Source of the DNA: Yeguia hominis
GTDB lineage: Bacteria > Bacillota > Clostridia > Oscillospirales > Acutalibacteraceae
Length of the DNA: 64,000 nt
Direction of reading: 5' to 3'
NCBI RefSeq assembly: GCF_014384705.1
Contig: NZ_JACRSN010000015.1
Span: forward strand, 1 to 64,000
Shown in pieces: positions 55,577-64,000 of this stretch (position 1 is the first letter of the stretch; every line of letters starts with the position of its first letter). The notes below the pieces were generated by a model. It had not been told where the DNA came from and made no database searches. It worked only from the letters and a program-made list of their open reading frames with translations. Position numbers and translations under genes: made by a program.

Positions 55577-56284
55577 ATGAAATCCAAAATCGCAGTTATT
55601 CTACTCGCTGTGTTTCTGTGTCTGACTACGGGATGCAACAACGCCTCGCATATTGCACAGACGCCTGACCCCATTTCTTCTTCGGACAGTAACCCCGTCC
55701 CCAGCGAATCAGAAACAGCTCAGGCAGAAAAGAAAACGGAGGTTGACCGTCCCCAAAGCACAGAATCACAAACGGATAGCCGTGCCGCAGAGTTCCCGGC
55801 AAGCGTATCGGAAAGTGACACCCAAACAACAGAGGTTCCCGATCAGGCTGACCACAGCACGGCAGTGCTGCCACAGCCAAGCGAACCTGAAAAGAAAACA
55901 GACGAGTCCGAACGCCGACCGGAAACCGCTGCCCCGACTGAAAAAGAACAGCCCACACCTCCGGCAACGGAAGAACCAAAACCGGCAGATCAAGCACAAC
56001 CCACAGAGCCACCCAAGCAGGAATCCACAGAGCCGGCATTTGACATCAGCTACTGGATCAGTTTTGCTAAGAGCTATGCCGAGAGTGTCGGTCTTGCGCT
56101 GAACAGCGAAGCCGTGTACTGCTGGGACAACCCCATTGATGCGGATGCAGGATGTGTCTATCTGGAACGGGACATACAATCCCGACTCAATCGCTATGCG
56201 GCAGATGCGGACATCACCGATGTGTGGGTCTGGTATGAACCCGTCTCCGCTGGCAGCTATCTGATCTACATCGGATACGCATAA
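55577..56284 (+). CDS. Proline/glutamate-rich lipoprotein
   Basis: 235 residues from MKSKIAVILLAVFLCLTTGCNN; ATG 55577 follows AGGGAG. The lipobox LTTGC puts the lipid-bearing cysteine at residue 20. Residues 30-150 are a Pro/Glu/Thr/Ser/Lys-rich spacer, and a folded domain of about 80 residues ends the protein (ISYWISFAKSYAESVGLALNSEAVYCWDNPI). It is exported and anchored in the outer face of the membrane. It stands before the sortase-type adhesin and may work at mating contact. Family unknown. Confidence 0.8.
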   Translation: MKSKIAVILLAVFLCLTTGCNNASHIAQTPDPISSSDSNPVPSESETAQAEKKTEVDRPQSTESQTDSRAAEFPASVSESDTQTTEVPDQADHSTAVLPQPSEPEKKTDESERRPETAAPTEKEQPTPPATEEPKPADQAQPTEPPKQESTEPAFDISYWISFAKSYAESVGLALNSEAVYCWDNPIDADAGCVYLERDIQSRLNRYAADADITDVWVWYEPVSAGSYLIYIGYA

Positions 56285-56302
56285 ATCAAACATTTTGAAA
56301 TC

Positions 56303-56330
56303 AGCATCGCAGCTATGCGGTGCTTTTTTC
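56303..56330 (+). terminator. Terminator after the lipoprotein gene
   Basis: AGCATCGCA-GCTA-TGCGGTGCT (56303-56324, one mismatch), then TTTTTC; it is followed by the adhesin ribosome site. Confidence 0.75.
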
Positions 56331-56352
56331 GTATCTACAAGGAGGTACGCAA

Positions 56353-59300
56353 ATGAAAAAACTCTATCGCAGAAGCATTTCAGGGCTTATGGCGCTGCTG
56401 ATCTGCTTCACAACCATTCTCGGCGGCGGTATTACCGCCTTTGCCGCTTTCTCTTCCGGCGAAGTGGCAAAATCCTATTCCATTGGCTTCCCCCGCAGCG
56501 GGGATGCCAATCTTGATTACAGCGGCACTTGGGGTCATGATGAGCTGCATTATATGAACGGCTGGACCTCCGGTGAGGCAACATGGATGACTACACTGCA
56601 CACCATCGGTTCCTTCGATGGCCCTGCCTGCTACTGCATCGAGCCGGGGGTTCCCCGTCTGCTGGAGAAAACCTATACAAGATACGGCGAGGATTATTGG
56701 AAGAACTATCCATCTGATTACAACAGCACGATTGATGCCGATACCATCAAGACACTGCTGGGCAGAATCATGCAGTATGGCTATCAGGGTGACTTGTCCC
56801 TCGACTGGCGCTCGCAGAATGATGCCGATGCCGACAAAATGGCGCACATGATGGCTACGCAGGTACTGGTATGGGAAACGGTCGTCGGAGAGCGGGATGC
56901 AAACTTCAACCATGTTGACCCCGGCAGTGCTGATGCCGTGAAATCCATGTACCGCACCTCTCACCCGCTGTATAGTCGCTTCTCTGCTTACTATGACAGC
57001 ATCGAAGCCAGCGTTCAGAGCCATACGGTCATTCCCAGCTTTATGAGCAAGACCCCCAACAAGGCGCAGACTGTCGAGCTGAAATGGGACGGTAGTCAAT
57101 ACACAGCTACCTTGGCCGACAGCAATCATGTGGTATCGGACTATACCTTCAGCAGCAACCTGTCCGATATTGTCTTTACGAGCAATGGCGACACACTGAC
57201 CATTACTGCTAAGACTGCACCTACGGAACCTGTGCCCATCTCCGCCAGCAAGAACAATATCCGTAAGGGCGTTGTCGTATGGAGCGACGGTCACTATGGG
57301 CCTGACGGAACCATGCAGGATGCGGTCACTTACGCAGCCACTGTTATGGACCCCGTGCAGGCATTTCTCAACCTGAAGGTATCCTACGGCACTGCCAAGA
57401 TCGTCAAAACCTCGGAGGACGGCAAGGTGGATAACCTCACCTTTACCGTCACCGGCAACGGCATCAATCAGACAGTCAAGACCAACGCCAAGGGCGAGAT
57501 TCAGATCGACAACCTGATACCCGGCGTTTACACCGTGACCGAGATGGATTACGACAAGTATGAGCCGCAGGAGTCCCGCCGTGTGACGGTGGTTTCCGGT
57601 CAGGTTTCTACCGTGACCTTCAACAACAAGCTCAAGCGTGGAGATTTGCAGATCGTGAAGTCCTCGGAGGACAATCTCAACGAGGGCGTGACCTTCCACC
57701 TTTACGGCACTTCACTTTCCGGCATTGCCGTGGACGAGTATGCCGCAACTGATGCAAACGGCGTGGCGACCTTTGAAGATGTCCTTATCTCCGGTTCCAC
57801 ACCTTATACCGTAGAGGAAGTGGACACCGCCGTTTGCTATGTTGTTCCCGAAGCGCAGTCTGCGCCTATCAACTGGAACGAGGTCACGAACCGTAGCTTT
57901 CTCAATATTTTGAAGAAGTTTTCCGTGACCGTCACCAAGAGCGATGTCGAAACCGGCACGGCGCAGGGTGATGCTTCTCTTGCCGGTGCTGTTTACGGCA
58001 TCTATAAGGGCGAAACCCTTGTGGATACCTACACCACCGACAAAAACGGGCAGTTCGTTACTAAGGAGTATATCTGCGATAACGACTGGACGGTGCGAGA
58101 GATCACACCCTCCGAGGGCTATCTGCTTGATTCCACCGTTCATAAGGTCGGTGCAGAGCCGCAGCTTTATACCGTGGAGCATAATCAGACGGCAAATGAT
58201 GTAACTGAGCAGGTCGTAAAGGGCAATATCGCCATCATCAAGCACACCGATAACGGTGATACGCAGATCGAAACACCCGAAAATGGTGCTGAGTTTGCCG
58301 TGTATCTGAAAGCCGCAGGCTCCTATGATAGCGCAAAGGCTTCCGAGCGTGATTATCTCACCTGTGACGAAAACGGCTTTGCACAGACCAAGGATATGCC
58401 TTACGGCATCTACACCGTCCATCAGGTATCCGGCTGGGAGGGCAGCGAGCAGATGCCCGACTTTGATGTGTTCATTTCTCAGAATGGGGCGACTTATCGT
58501 TACCTTATCAACAATGCACCCTTTAACAGCTTCATCAAAATCGTGAAGCAGGACGCAGAAACCGGAAAGACTATTCCTTATGCCGGTGCGGGCTTCAAGA
58601 TTTATGACCCGGACGGCAATCCCGTAACAATGACCTTCACCTACCCGACACCCACCACCATTGATGTGTTCTACACCAATGCAGAAGGTTCTCTTGTCAC
58701 GCCGGAAAAGCTGTCCTTTGGAAAGGGGTACTCTATTGTCGAGGTACAGGCTCCCTACGGCTATGTCCTCGACGAAACGCCCGTGTACTTCGATGTCACG
58801 GAGGATAATTCCACAGAAGAAAGCGGGGTTACGGTAGTAAAAGTGGAGAAACCCAATATGGCACAGAAAGGCACCATCACCGTGGAAAAAACCGGCGAGG
58901 TGTTCTTCGGCGTTTCCGTCATCGGCGGCGTAGATGAAAGCGGAAACGAACTGCCCACCATCTATCAGCCGCAGTATGAAAAGCGTGGCCTTCCCGGTGC
59001 GGTCTATGAAATCATCGCCGCAGAGGACATTACTACGCCGGACGGCACTGTCCGAAATCAGAAGGGCGAGGTCGTAGACACCGTTACAACCGATGAAAAC
59101 GGCACAGCGGTGAGCCGTGAACTCTATCTCGGCAAATACGAGGTTCGTGAGATTACTGCGCCCCACGGGATGGTGCTCAACCCGGAACCCCACTGTGTCG
59201 AGCTTGTCTACGCCGGTCAGAATGTTGCCGTAACAGAAACGGCGACTTCGTTCGAGAACGAGCGTCAGAAGGTGGAGATCAGCCTTGTAAAGTCCATTGA

Positions 59301-60630
59301 GCAGAATGAGCACTTCGGCATTGGCAATAACGGTGAAATGAAGAACATTTCCTTTGGGCTGTTCGCCGCCGAGGAAATCGTATCTGCCAGCGGCACTTCC
59401 ATTCCCGCAAATGGTCTTGTTGAGATCATCTCTCTGAATGAGGACGGAACGGCGAAAATCAAGACTGACCTTCCTTTTGGAAGCTACTATGTGCAGGAGC
59501 TTGCTACCGACAGTCACTACAAGCTGTCCGATACCAAGTATCCCGTAACCTTTGGGTATGCCGGTCAGGATACGGCAGTTGTAAAGATTGCCGCTAACGA
59601 CGGCAAGGCAATCGAAAATGATCTGATCTACGGTTCTGTTTCCGGTAAGAAGGTCGATGAAAACGGCAGTGCTCTCGGCGGTGCGCTGATTGGACTGTTC
59701 CGCGCGGATGATGGCGAGTTTACAAAGGAAAACGCTCTGCTGACTGCCACTTCTGCTGAAGATGGCAGTTTTTCTTTTGAGAATATTCCTTACGGCACTT
59801 GGTATGTCCGTGAAATCGAACAGCCCGCCGGCTTCGTGCTGGATGATACCATCTATCCCGTGACCATCGGCGCAGACGGTCAGGTCGTGGAGATCAAGAT
59901 CGTCAACAAATATGTCCGTGGAAACATCCATCTGACCAAGGTGGATTCCGAATATCCTGACAATAAGCTGACCGGAGCGACCTTTGAGGTCTACAAGGAC
60001 AGTAACGCAAACGGCAAGCTGGACAGCGGCGATGAACTGCTCGGCACACTGACCGAAAAGGAAAAGGGCGAATACAGTATGAACGACTTGTTCTACGGTC
60101 GCTACTTCGTCAAGGAAACCAAAGCCCCGGAGGGATTTGTTCTTGATACCGGCGTGTATGAAGTGATGATCGACACCAACGGCAAGACCTACGAGGTGGA
60201 GAACAAGGCAGGCGTCGGCTTCGTCAATGATGCTATGCGTGGCAACCTGAAAATCGTCAAGACCTCCTCTGACGGCAAGGTCAAGGGCTTCGCTTTCCGA
60301 ATTACCGGAGCAAATGGCTATGACATTATCCTTGAAACCAACGATAAGGGTGAGATCTTCATTGACGGGCTTCGCATCGGGGACTACACCATTTCTGAGG
60401 TAAGCAACTCGGCTTCTTCGATGTATGTCATCCCTGCTGACAAGAAGGCAACGGTCAAGATCGGCTCCACTACCATTGTGGAGATGCACAATGTTCTGCG
60501 TGATACGCCCAAGACCGGTGACACAACCAATCTGCCGCTGCTCTATGCCCTTGCAGGACTGTCCGCAGTGGGCATCGCTGTGTGCGGCGTTATCGGATTT
60601 AAGAAAAAGAAAAAGGAGGATCGTAACTAA
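56353..60630 (+). CDS. SpaA-type, sortase-anchored surface adhesin with thioester domain
   Basis: 1425 residues from MKKLYRRSISGLMALL; AAGGAGG precedes the ATG. Signal peptide to about residue 31 (ITAFAAFS). The N-terminal domain has CYCIEPGVP and ATQVLVWETV, the Cys-Gln pair of thioester (TQXA) adhesion domains. About eight SpaA/Cna-B repeats follow (for example LAGAVYGIYKG, GAGFKIYDPDG, LPGAVYEIIA, TGATFEVYKD), many with the E of internal isopeptide bonds (TVREITP, EIEQPAGFVLD). The end PKTGDTTN, a membrane helix and KKKKKED form an LPXTG-like sorting signal. Likely involved in cell-cell contact in mating or host adhesion. Confidence 0.92.
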   Translation: MKKLYRRSISGLMALLICFTTILGGGITAFAAFSSGEVAKSYSIGFPRSGDANLDYSGTWGHDELHYMNGWTSGEATWMTTLHTIGSFDGPACYCIEPGVPRLLEKTYTRYGEDYWKNYPSDYNSTIDADTIKTLLGRIMQYGYQGDLSLDWRSQNDADADKMAHMMATQVLVWETVVGERDANFNHVDPGSADAVKSMYRTSHPLYSRFSAYYDSIEASVQSHTVIPSFMSKTPNKAQTVELKWDGSQYTATLADSNHVVSDYTFSSNLSDIVFTSNGDTLTITAKTAPTEPVPISASKNNIRKGVVVWSDGHYGPDGTMQDAVTYAATVMDPVQAFLNLKVSYGTAKIVKTSEDGKVDNLTFTVTGNGINQTVKTNAKGEIQIDNLIPGVYTVTEMDYDKYEPQESRRVTVVSGQVSTVTFNNKLKRGDLQIVKSSEDNLNEGVTFHLYGTSLSGIAVDEYAATDANGVATFEDVLISGSTPYTVEEVDTAVCYVVPEAQSAPINWNEVTNRSFLNILKKFSVTVTKSDVETGTAQGDASLAGAVYGIYKGETLVDTYTTDKNGQFVTKEYICDNDWTVREITPSEGYLLDSTVHKVGAEPQLYTVEHNQTANDVTEQVVKGNIAIIKHTDNGDTQIETPENGAEFAVYLKAAGSYDSAKASERDYLTCDENGFAQTKDMPYGIYTVHQVSGWEGSEQMPDFDVFISQNGATYRYLINNAPFNSFIKIVKQDAETGKTIPYAGAGFKIYDPDGNPVTMTFTYPTPTTIDVFYTNAEGSLVTPEKLSFGKGYSIVEVQAPYGYVLDETPVYFDVTEDNSTEESGVTVVKVEKPNMAQKGTITVEKTGEVFFGVSVIGGVDESGNELPTIYQPQYEKRGLPGAVYEIIAAEDITTPDGTVRNQKGEVVDTVTTDENGTAVSRELYLGKYEVREITAPHGMVLNPEPHCVELVYAGQNVAVTETATSFENERQKVEISLVKSIEQNEHFGIGNNGEMKNISFGLFAAEEIVSASGTSIPANGLVEIISLNEDGTAKIKTDLPFGSYYVQELATDSHYKLSDTKYPVTFGYAGQDTAVVKIAANDGKAIENDLIYGSVSGKKVDENGSALGGALIGLFRADDGEFTKENALLTATSAEDGSFSFENIPYGTWYVREIEQPAGFVLDDTIYPVTIGADGQVVEIKIVNKYVRGNIHLTKVDSEYPDNKLTGATFEVYKDSNANGKLDSGDELLGTLTEKEKGEYSMNDLFYGRYFVKETKAPEGFVLDTGVYEVMIDTNGKTYEVENKAGVGFVNDAMRGNLKIVKTSSDGKVKGFAFRITGANGYDIILETNDKGEIFIDGLRIGDYTISEVSNSASSMYVIPADKKATVKIGSTTIVEMHNVLRDTPKTGDTTNLPLLYALAGLSAVGIAVCGVIGFKKKKKEDRN

Positions 60631-60722
60631 TGGAACCTAAAACCATCGTGGCTATCGTACTGGTAGCCTTTATCATCGGCGGCTTTATCTTCTTGCAGAT
60701 CAGAAAGAAAAACAAGAAGTAA
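60630..60722 (+). CDS. 30-residue single-span membrane peptide
   Basis: ATG 60630 overlaps the adhesin stop (TAATG) and GGAGG lies 11 bases upstream. The product MEPKTIVAIVLVAFIIGGFI... is one membrane helix with a Lys-rich end (RKKNKK). The size, coupling to the adhesin gene and clear terminator after it support a real gene. It may assist sortase anchoring; that is a guess. Confidence 0.65.
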   Translation: MEPKTIVAIVLVAFIIGGFIFLQIRKKNKK

Positions 60723-60733
60723 GCTGATTATCC

Positions 60734-60763
60734 AAGGGGCGGAGCAAAACTCCGCCCCTTTTC
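60734..60763 (+). terminator. Terminator after the adhesin unit
   Basis: AAGGGGCGGAG (60734-60744) pairs perfectly with CTCCGCCCCTT (60750-60760), 11 bp with a 5-nt loop, then TT. Confidence 0.85.
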
Positions 60764-60785
60764 TACTGCCCGAAGGAGGGATTCA

Positions 60786-61073
60786 ATGAATCAACAGAAA
60801 ACGGTGGAAAGCCGGGTGCTTTCTATCTTGAAGGACTGTCCGAGAGCAAGGTTCGACGATATGATCCTTATTATGCACTACTACAACCGCTATGCGACTT
60901 ATCTCAGAGCCGGCGAACTGCCTCTCAATGACCTTGCATTCAACTACAAAGTCTACGGACTGCCGTGCTTTGAAACCATCCGCAGGGCAAGGCAGCGTGT
61001 GCAGTCGCTTTTTCCGGAATACTCCCGCAACGCCGAGCAGGATGATATGATTATCATCATCGGCATTCTTTGA
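60786..61073 (+). CDS. Conserved ICE protein, FETIRRARQRVQ family
   Basis: 95 residues. LPCFETIRRARQRVQSLFPEY matches the C-terminal block of 19616-19936 in element B. The N-terminal part (ESRVLSILKDCPRARFDDMILIMHYYNRYATYL) is helical. Conserved between the two elements, so probably part of the shared transfer machinery, possibly DNA-binding. GAAGGAGGG precedes the ATG. Confidence 0.6.
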   Translation: MNQQKTVESRVLSILKDCPRARFDDMILIMHYYNRYATYLRAGELPLNDLAFNYKVYGLPCFETIRRARQRVQSLFPEYSRNAEQDDMIIIIGIL

Positions 61074-61083
61074 GGTGACGGCT

Positions 61084-61677
61084 ATGGAAAATGAAAAGAG
61101 AAAGGTCGGTGATTACACCGTCCTCTGCGCCGTGAATATCGGCGCCCGTGAAATCATCCTTGCCGAGAATGAGCAGGATAGCAATGGAGAACGCTTCCTC
61201 TGCTGCTACGGAGAGCGCAACGACATCTTTGAGAAGTTTACCGAATGTGCCGTTGGCGACGACTACATTGATGCAGCGCTGTTCTTTGCAGAGCGCATCA
61301 AGCAAGACGCCGAGAGGTTTCGGGAAGAGGTTGAAAAGCTGGATATTCCCGTGACGGTAATCACCCAAGCGGACTGCATCCCCGACCACTATAAGAACGA
61401 CATCAACGGCAAAATCATCGCCATCAACCCGGCAATCCTCAAGCCGGAGTACCAACGAGCTGACCGGCAACTCTATTATGTGACCGGCGGTTTTGGTGCT
61501 TCGGCAAATGCCCGTGGCAGCGCTGTGTTTTGCAGAAACCTCTATGACGGTAAGGATACCCGCTATGAGCGTATGGATGTGCTGGGTGAAGTAAAGCCGG
61601 AGCGTATGCCTGATTGGGCAAAAGAAAAAGCGGCTGCTTTTAGCCGCACAATTCAAGGAAAAGACCACGAGCGATAA
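61084..61677 (+). CDS. Conserved hypothetical ICE protein
   Basis: 197 residues from MENEKRKVGDYTVLCAVNIG; GAGGTGACGGCT precedes ATG 61084. It has a repeated beta pattern (REIILAENEQDSNGERFLCCYGERND), and ALFFAERIKQDAERFREEVEKL is helical; the C-terminal GGFGASANARGSAVFCRNLYDGKDTRYER region looks like a folded unit. I know it as a conserved gene near the methylase/helicase of related elements; no function is known. Confidence 0.6.
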   Translation: MENEKRKVGDYTVLCAVNIGAREIILAENEQDSNGERFLCCYGERNDIFEKFTECAVGDDYIDAALFFAERIKQDAERFREEVEKLDIPVTVITQADCIPDHYKNDINGKIIAINPAILKPEYQRADRQLYYVTGGFGASANARGSAVFCRNLYDGKDTRYERMDVLGEVKPERMPDWAKEKAAAFSRTIQGKDHER

Positions 61678-61691
61678 GGAGGCAGATTTCT

Positions 61692-61943
61692 ATGGCAACA
61701 AAGAAAACCGCAGCCGAACAGGGCTTGCAGCAGAAAATGAAGGTGCTGGCAAAGCTCTTTGACGCAGGCTGCAAAACCGAAAAGGATTTGAAGGCGCTGA
61801 CCTTGCCGACGATCCTGAAAATCCCCGATGTGACCGTGCCGGATATGACGGTCATCACCGAGCTTCAGGAGCAGGTCGCAAAGAACCGCCTTTTCTCTTA
61901 CTTGGGAGGTGGAACAGATGAGCCAAGCGACACGACCGAATGA
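61692..61943 (+). CDS. Conserved small ICE protein
   Basis: 83 residues. MATKKTAAEQGLQQKMKVLAKLFDAGCKTEKDLKALTLPTILKIPDVTVPDM reads as helical followed by an extended part. AAGGAGG upstream. It overlaps the next gene by 26 bases. No known function. Confidence 0.6.
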   Translation: MATKKTAAEQGLQQKMKVLAKLFDAGCKTEKDLKALTLPTILKIPDVTVPDMTVITELQEQVAKNRLFSYLGGGTDEPSDTTE

Positions 61944-62507
61944 CCGCCACATCATTTGGAGCAACCGGAGCCTTGATGTGGACGACTGGCGAGAGGACTA
62001 CAAGGAGTTTCTTGAAGCTAATGAACTGGACGACGATCCGAATGATGAGCAGGCACTCTATGAGTGGATGGAGGAAACCAATTACGACTACCTCTCCGAT
62101 GAGCGAGTCAACCTGAATGTTCAGCTTTCCCAGCCAATCATTGTCATTGGCGACATAGGCAGATGGAACGGCAGAGTGATGGGCTACAAGGACATCCCCT
62201 CCGGCAACATCCGAGATTGTCTGTATGCCGACACCGACTATACCGAATGGTATGTAGATAAGATAAGTACGGCGATCTTCGTGCCGATGCCGCCCACCAC
62301 GACGGCACAAATCACTATCTCTACCGAGTGTTTAAGGAAGGCGTTTCCGAGACACAGATGGAAAACCTGAGAGATAAAATCTATCACGGCAAAGCCACAC
62401 GAGCCGATATTACCCGGCTGACCCGGCGACTTGGGGATGAGATCGCCGCCGTTTACGGCTTTGACATCCCGAAACAACGAACACCGCAAGAAAGGGGCGC
62501 AAGATAA
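61918..62507 (+). pseudogene. Frameshifted conserved ICE gene
   Basis: From ATG 61918 (GGAGGTGG upstream) the protein reads MSQATRPNDRHIIWSNRSLDVDDW... to about DTDYTEWYVDK near 62260, then leaves its frame. The following bases in another frame continue sensibly (YGDLRADAAHHDGTNHYLYRVFKEGV ... DEIAAVYGFDIPKQRTPQERGAR) to TAA 62505-62507, which touches the next start. One base seems lost around 62258-62272 (AGATAAGATAAGTACGG). No slippery heptamer is seen, so I read it as a mutation or a sequencing error, not programmed shifting. The intact product would be about 196 residues. Confidence 0.7.
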
Positions 62508-63445
62508 TGACAGATTTTACACTGCGACCGCTGACCGTCCCCGAACGCAAGTACACCTACACTCAAAGCTCGCAGCTTCAAGGGCAGACAGGCAATATCG
62601 GTTATCTGCGTGGGGACTTCGGCTCAAGCGGCGATCAGTTTTATACCACTTGGTTTGATACCCGACCGCAATGGAAAAGCGATGAGTTCAAGCGGGACTT
62701 GGACGATGTAATCAACGCCCTGCGCTCCGAGGAGTACGGACTGCTTCAAAGCCGTTCTCAGATGGTGCGTTATGGGCGTGAGAACAAGGAAAGCGAAATG
62801 CAGGGTGCTTATACCACTGAGTTCGGCTTCCGAGCAGATACCGAGAAATATGCGTTCGTGCTTCGCTGTAATCCAACGAGGGGCGACTATAACTTCTACT
62901 GCCTCTGCTATGTAAAGGAATGGCTGGACAAGCACATCGAAGAAGCCAACCGGGACATTCGCTTTATTGACAGCCACTATAAAGAGTTGTTCCGTATCCC
63001 GGACGGAGAGCGCATCATTGTGACCGACCGTGACGGTAAGACGGAAAGCTATCCCTGCCGCTATATTGACAACTATCACACAGAGGTTGGGCGCAATCTC
63101 TTTCACATTTGCGAGTTTGCCGAGCGTATGGAGCAAGGCGGCTGTACCTACGCTCCAATGGAGCCGCCCTTGCCTCCGATGTGCTATTCCATACTCCCGT
63201 CAACCGGCGAGGTCATTCAAATCGCCCGCTGGCAAAAGGGCTACACCGCTACAAGTTTTAACGACGGGAACCGTGCGGAGAACGAAGCAATCAAAGACAA
63301 GTTCAATGAAAAGCTGGGTGTCAGCAAGGCGCAGGAGCAGGCAATGCTCGCCGGTTCTATGATCCGGTGGGACTCCATTGCCGCCAAACCCAAGAGCTAT
63401 GATGAGAACGGAAAACCCATCAAGCCCAAAGACTATGAACGATAA
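62507..63445 (+). CDS. Conserved ICE protein with LPD28-like domain
   Basis: 312 residues, ATG overlapping the previous stop (TAATG). Residues 1-140 form an unknown domain (LTVPERKYTYTQSSQLQGQTGNIGYLRGDFGSSGDQFYTTWFD). Residues 145-215 (RDIRFIDSHYKELFRIPDGERIIVTDRDGKTESYPCRYIDNYHTEVGRNLFHICEFAERMEQGG) match the N-terminal domain of 30643-31488. The last 90 residues are charged. Element B has only the second domain, so domain shuffling is evident. It precedes the methylase/helicase gene by 14 bases. Confidence 0.65.
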   Translation: MTDFTLRPLTVPERKYTYTQSSQLQGQTGNIGYLRGDFGSSGDQFYTTWFDTRPQWKSDEFKRDLDDVINALRSEEYGLLQSRSQMVRYGRENKESEMQGAYTTEFGFRADTEKYAFVLRCNPTRGDYNFYCLCYVKEWLDKHIEEANRDIRFIDSHYKELFRIPDGERIIVTDRDGKTESYPCRYIDNYHTEVGRNLFHICEFAERMEQGGCTYAPMEPPLPPMCYSILPSTGEVIQIARWQKGYTATSFNDGNRAENEAIKDKFNEKLGVSKAQEQAMLAGSMIRWDSIAAKPKSYDENGKPIKPKDYER

Positions 63446-63459
63446 GGAGGTGTCCGCCG

Positions 63460-64000
63460 ATGGCACGAAAATATGACTTCATCTCGGAGCTGTATAACCG
63501 AACCTGTAAAACGGTCGTTGCAAGCCCCGCAAGCTGGGAAGCGTTTCTCCGCTCTGCCTGCTACAACTACCGTCTGCGCTTTGACGAGCAGCTTTTGGTT
63601 CACGCACAGCGACCGGATGCCACCGCCGTTCTTCAGATCGACGACTGGAATAAAAAATTCGGGCGTTGGGTCAACCGTGGAGCGCACGGCATTGCCGTCT
63701 TTGAGGATGCCGACCAACGCCGCCAGCGGCTTGTCCACTACTTCGATATTTCCGACACGCATCCCAGCCGCTTTTCCCGCAGAGTTCCCATTTGGCAAAT
63801 GCGGGACGAATACACGGCAGAAGTGATCGACACGCTGGAAAGCACCTTCGGAGAGTTGAACGACAAGGAAACCCTTGCCGTTGCCATCGAGTCGGCGGCA
63901 AGAAATGCCGTAGAGGACAACATCCCCGACTATCTTACCGACCTTCTTTACAGCGTGAAAGACAGCTTCTTAGACGGCGTATCCGAAGAAGAAATCACCC
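63460..64000 (+). CDS. Start of the element C methylase/helicase polyvalent protein (partial)
   Basis: ATG 63460 behind AAGGAGG; 180 codons are in the window and the frame is open at its end. WEAFLRSACYNYRLRFDEQLLVHAQRPDATAVLQIDDWNKKFGRWVNRGAHGIAVF parallels residues 26-90 of the 2776-residue protein of element B (WTSFLRTMSRNYEFTYPEQVMIYAQRPNATFCKPYEDW). The rest lies to the right of the window. By homology it should carry the methylase and SNF2-type helicase domains. Confidence 0.85.
   Translation, partial: MARKYDFISELYNRTCKTVVASPASWEAFLRSACYNYRLRFDEQLLVHAQRPDATAVLQIDDWNKKFGRWVNRGAHGIAVFEDADQRRQRLVHYFDISDTHPSRFSRRVPIWQMRDEYTAEVIDTLESTFGELNDKETLAVAIESAARNAVEDNIPDYLTDLLYSVKDSFLDGVSEEEIT

Noticed and set aside
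57712..60489. 925-codon open frame on the minus strand
   Set aside because: Antisense shadow of the repetitive SpaA-type adhesin; no ribosome site or recognisable domain.

Overview
The window is from a gut-type Clostridia genome (Bacillota; Oscillospiraceae or Lachnospiraceae level). The evidence is the Tn1549/CTn-style conjugation genes, strong AGGAGG ribosome sites with many TTG starts, and the resistance pairing tet(O/32-type)-tet(40) plus erm(B). I cannot name the species. Almost the whole window is mobile DNA: it reads as three integrative elements stacked in tandem at one attachment site, the 3' half of a tRNA-Arg(CCU) gene.

Element A (before 1 to about 12317) is entered near its right part. 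It holds the last 26 codons of a Tet(O)/Tet(32)-type ribosomal protection gene, tet(40), two small sigma-like regulators behind structured leaders, a GIY-YIG protein, an ImmR/ImmA-like repressor-protease pair (minus strand), a divergent operon with a Y-family DNA polymerase and a second HExxH protease, then a sigma-like gene, a MazF-like protein, four excisionase-type HTH proteins and a tyrosine integrase. It ends at a tRNA-Arg 3' fragment (12318-12362).

Element B (about 12318-52424, 40 kb) looks like a complete integrative conjugative element: replication initiator, ParA/ParB, PcfB, VirD4-type coupling protein, Maff2, VirB6-, VirB3- and VirB4-like proteins, an NlpC/P60 transfer hydrolase, topoisomerase III, a 2776-residue methylase/helicase with tnpV nested out of frame inside it, MobC and a relaxase. 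Next comes an inserted erm(B) cassette (remnants of a topoisomerase gene and of another integrase). B then has its own ImmR/ImmA pair, an ArpU-like regulator, a non-coding stretch with a candidate structured RNA, and the MazF-Xis-HTH-Int module homologous to that of A. It ends at the tRNA-Arg fragment 52425-52469.

Element C (52425 to beyond 64000) begins with integrase-arm-like repeats, a small conserved gene, a second copy of the structured RNA, ParA/ParB, a lipoprotein, a large SpaA-type sortase-anchored adhesin and the start of another methylase/helicase. One gene in this run is frameshifted.

The strongest non-standard signals are: (1) a two-copy structured RNA with a 52-nt core identical at 51 positions, a stem conserved in shape but not sequence, and an rrn-boxA-like start; (2) a set of leader hairpins that bury the ribosome site of regulatory genes, some with a leader peptide; (3) palindromes at the same place inside both parB genes, with paired changes; (4) tnpV nested inside the helicase gene; (5) TGCTAAT repeats around the att sites; (6) erm(B) fused behind a truncated integrase without its usual leader.
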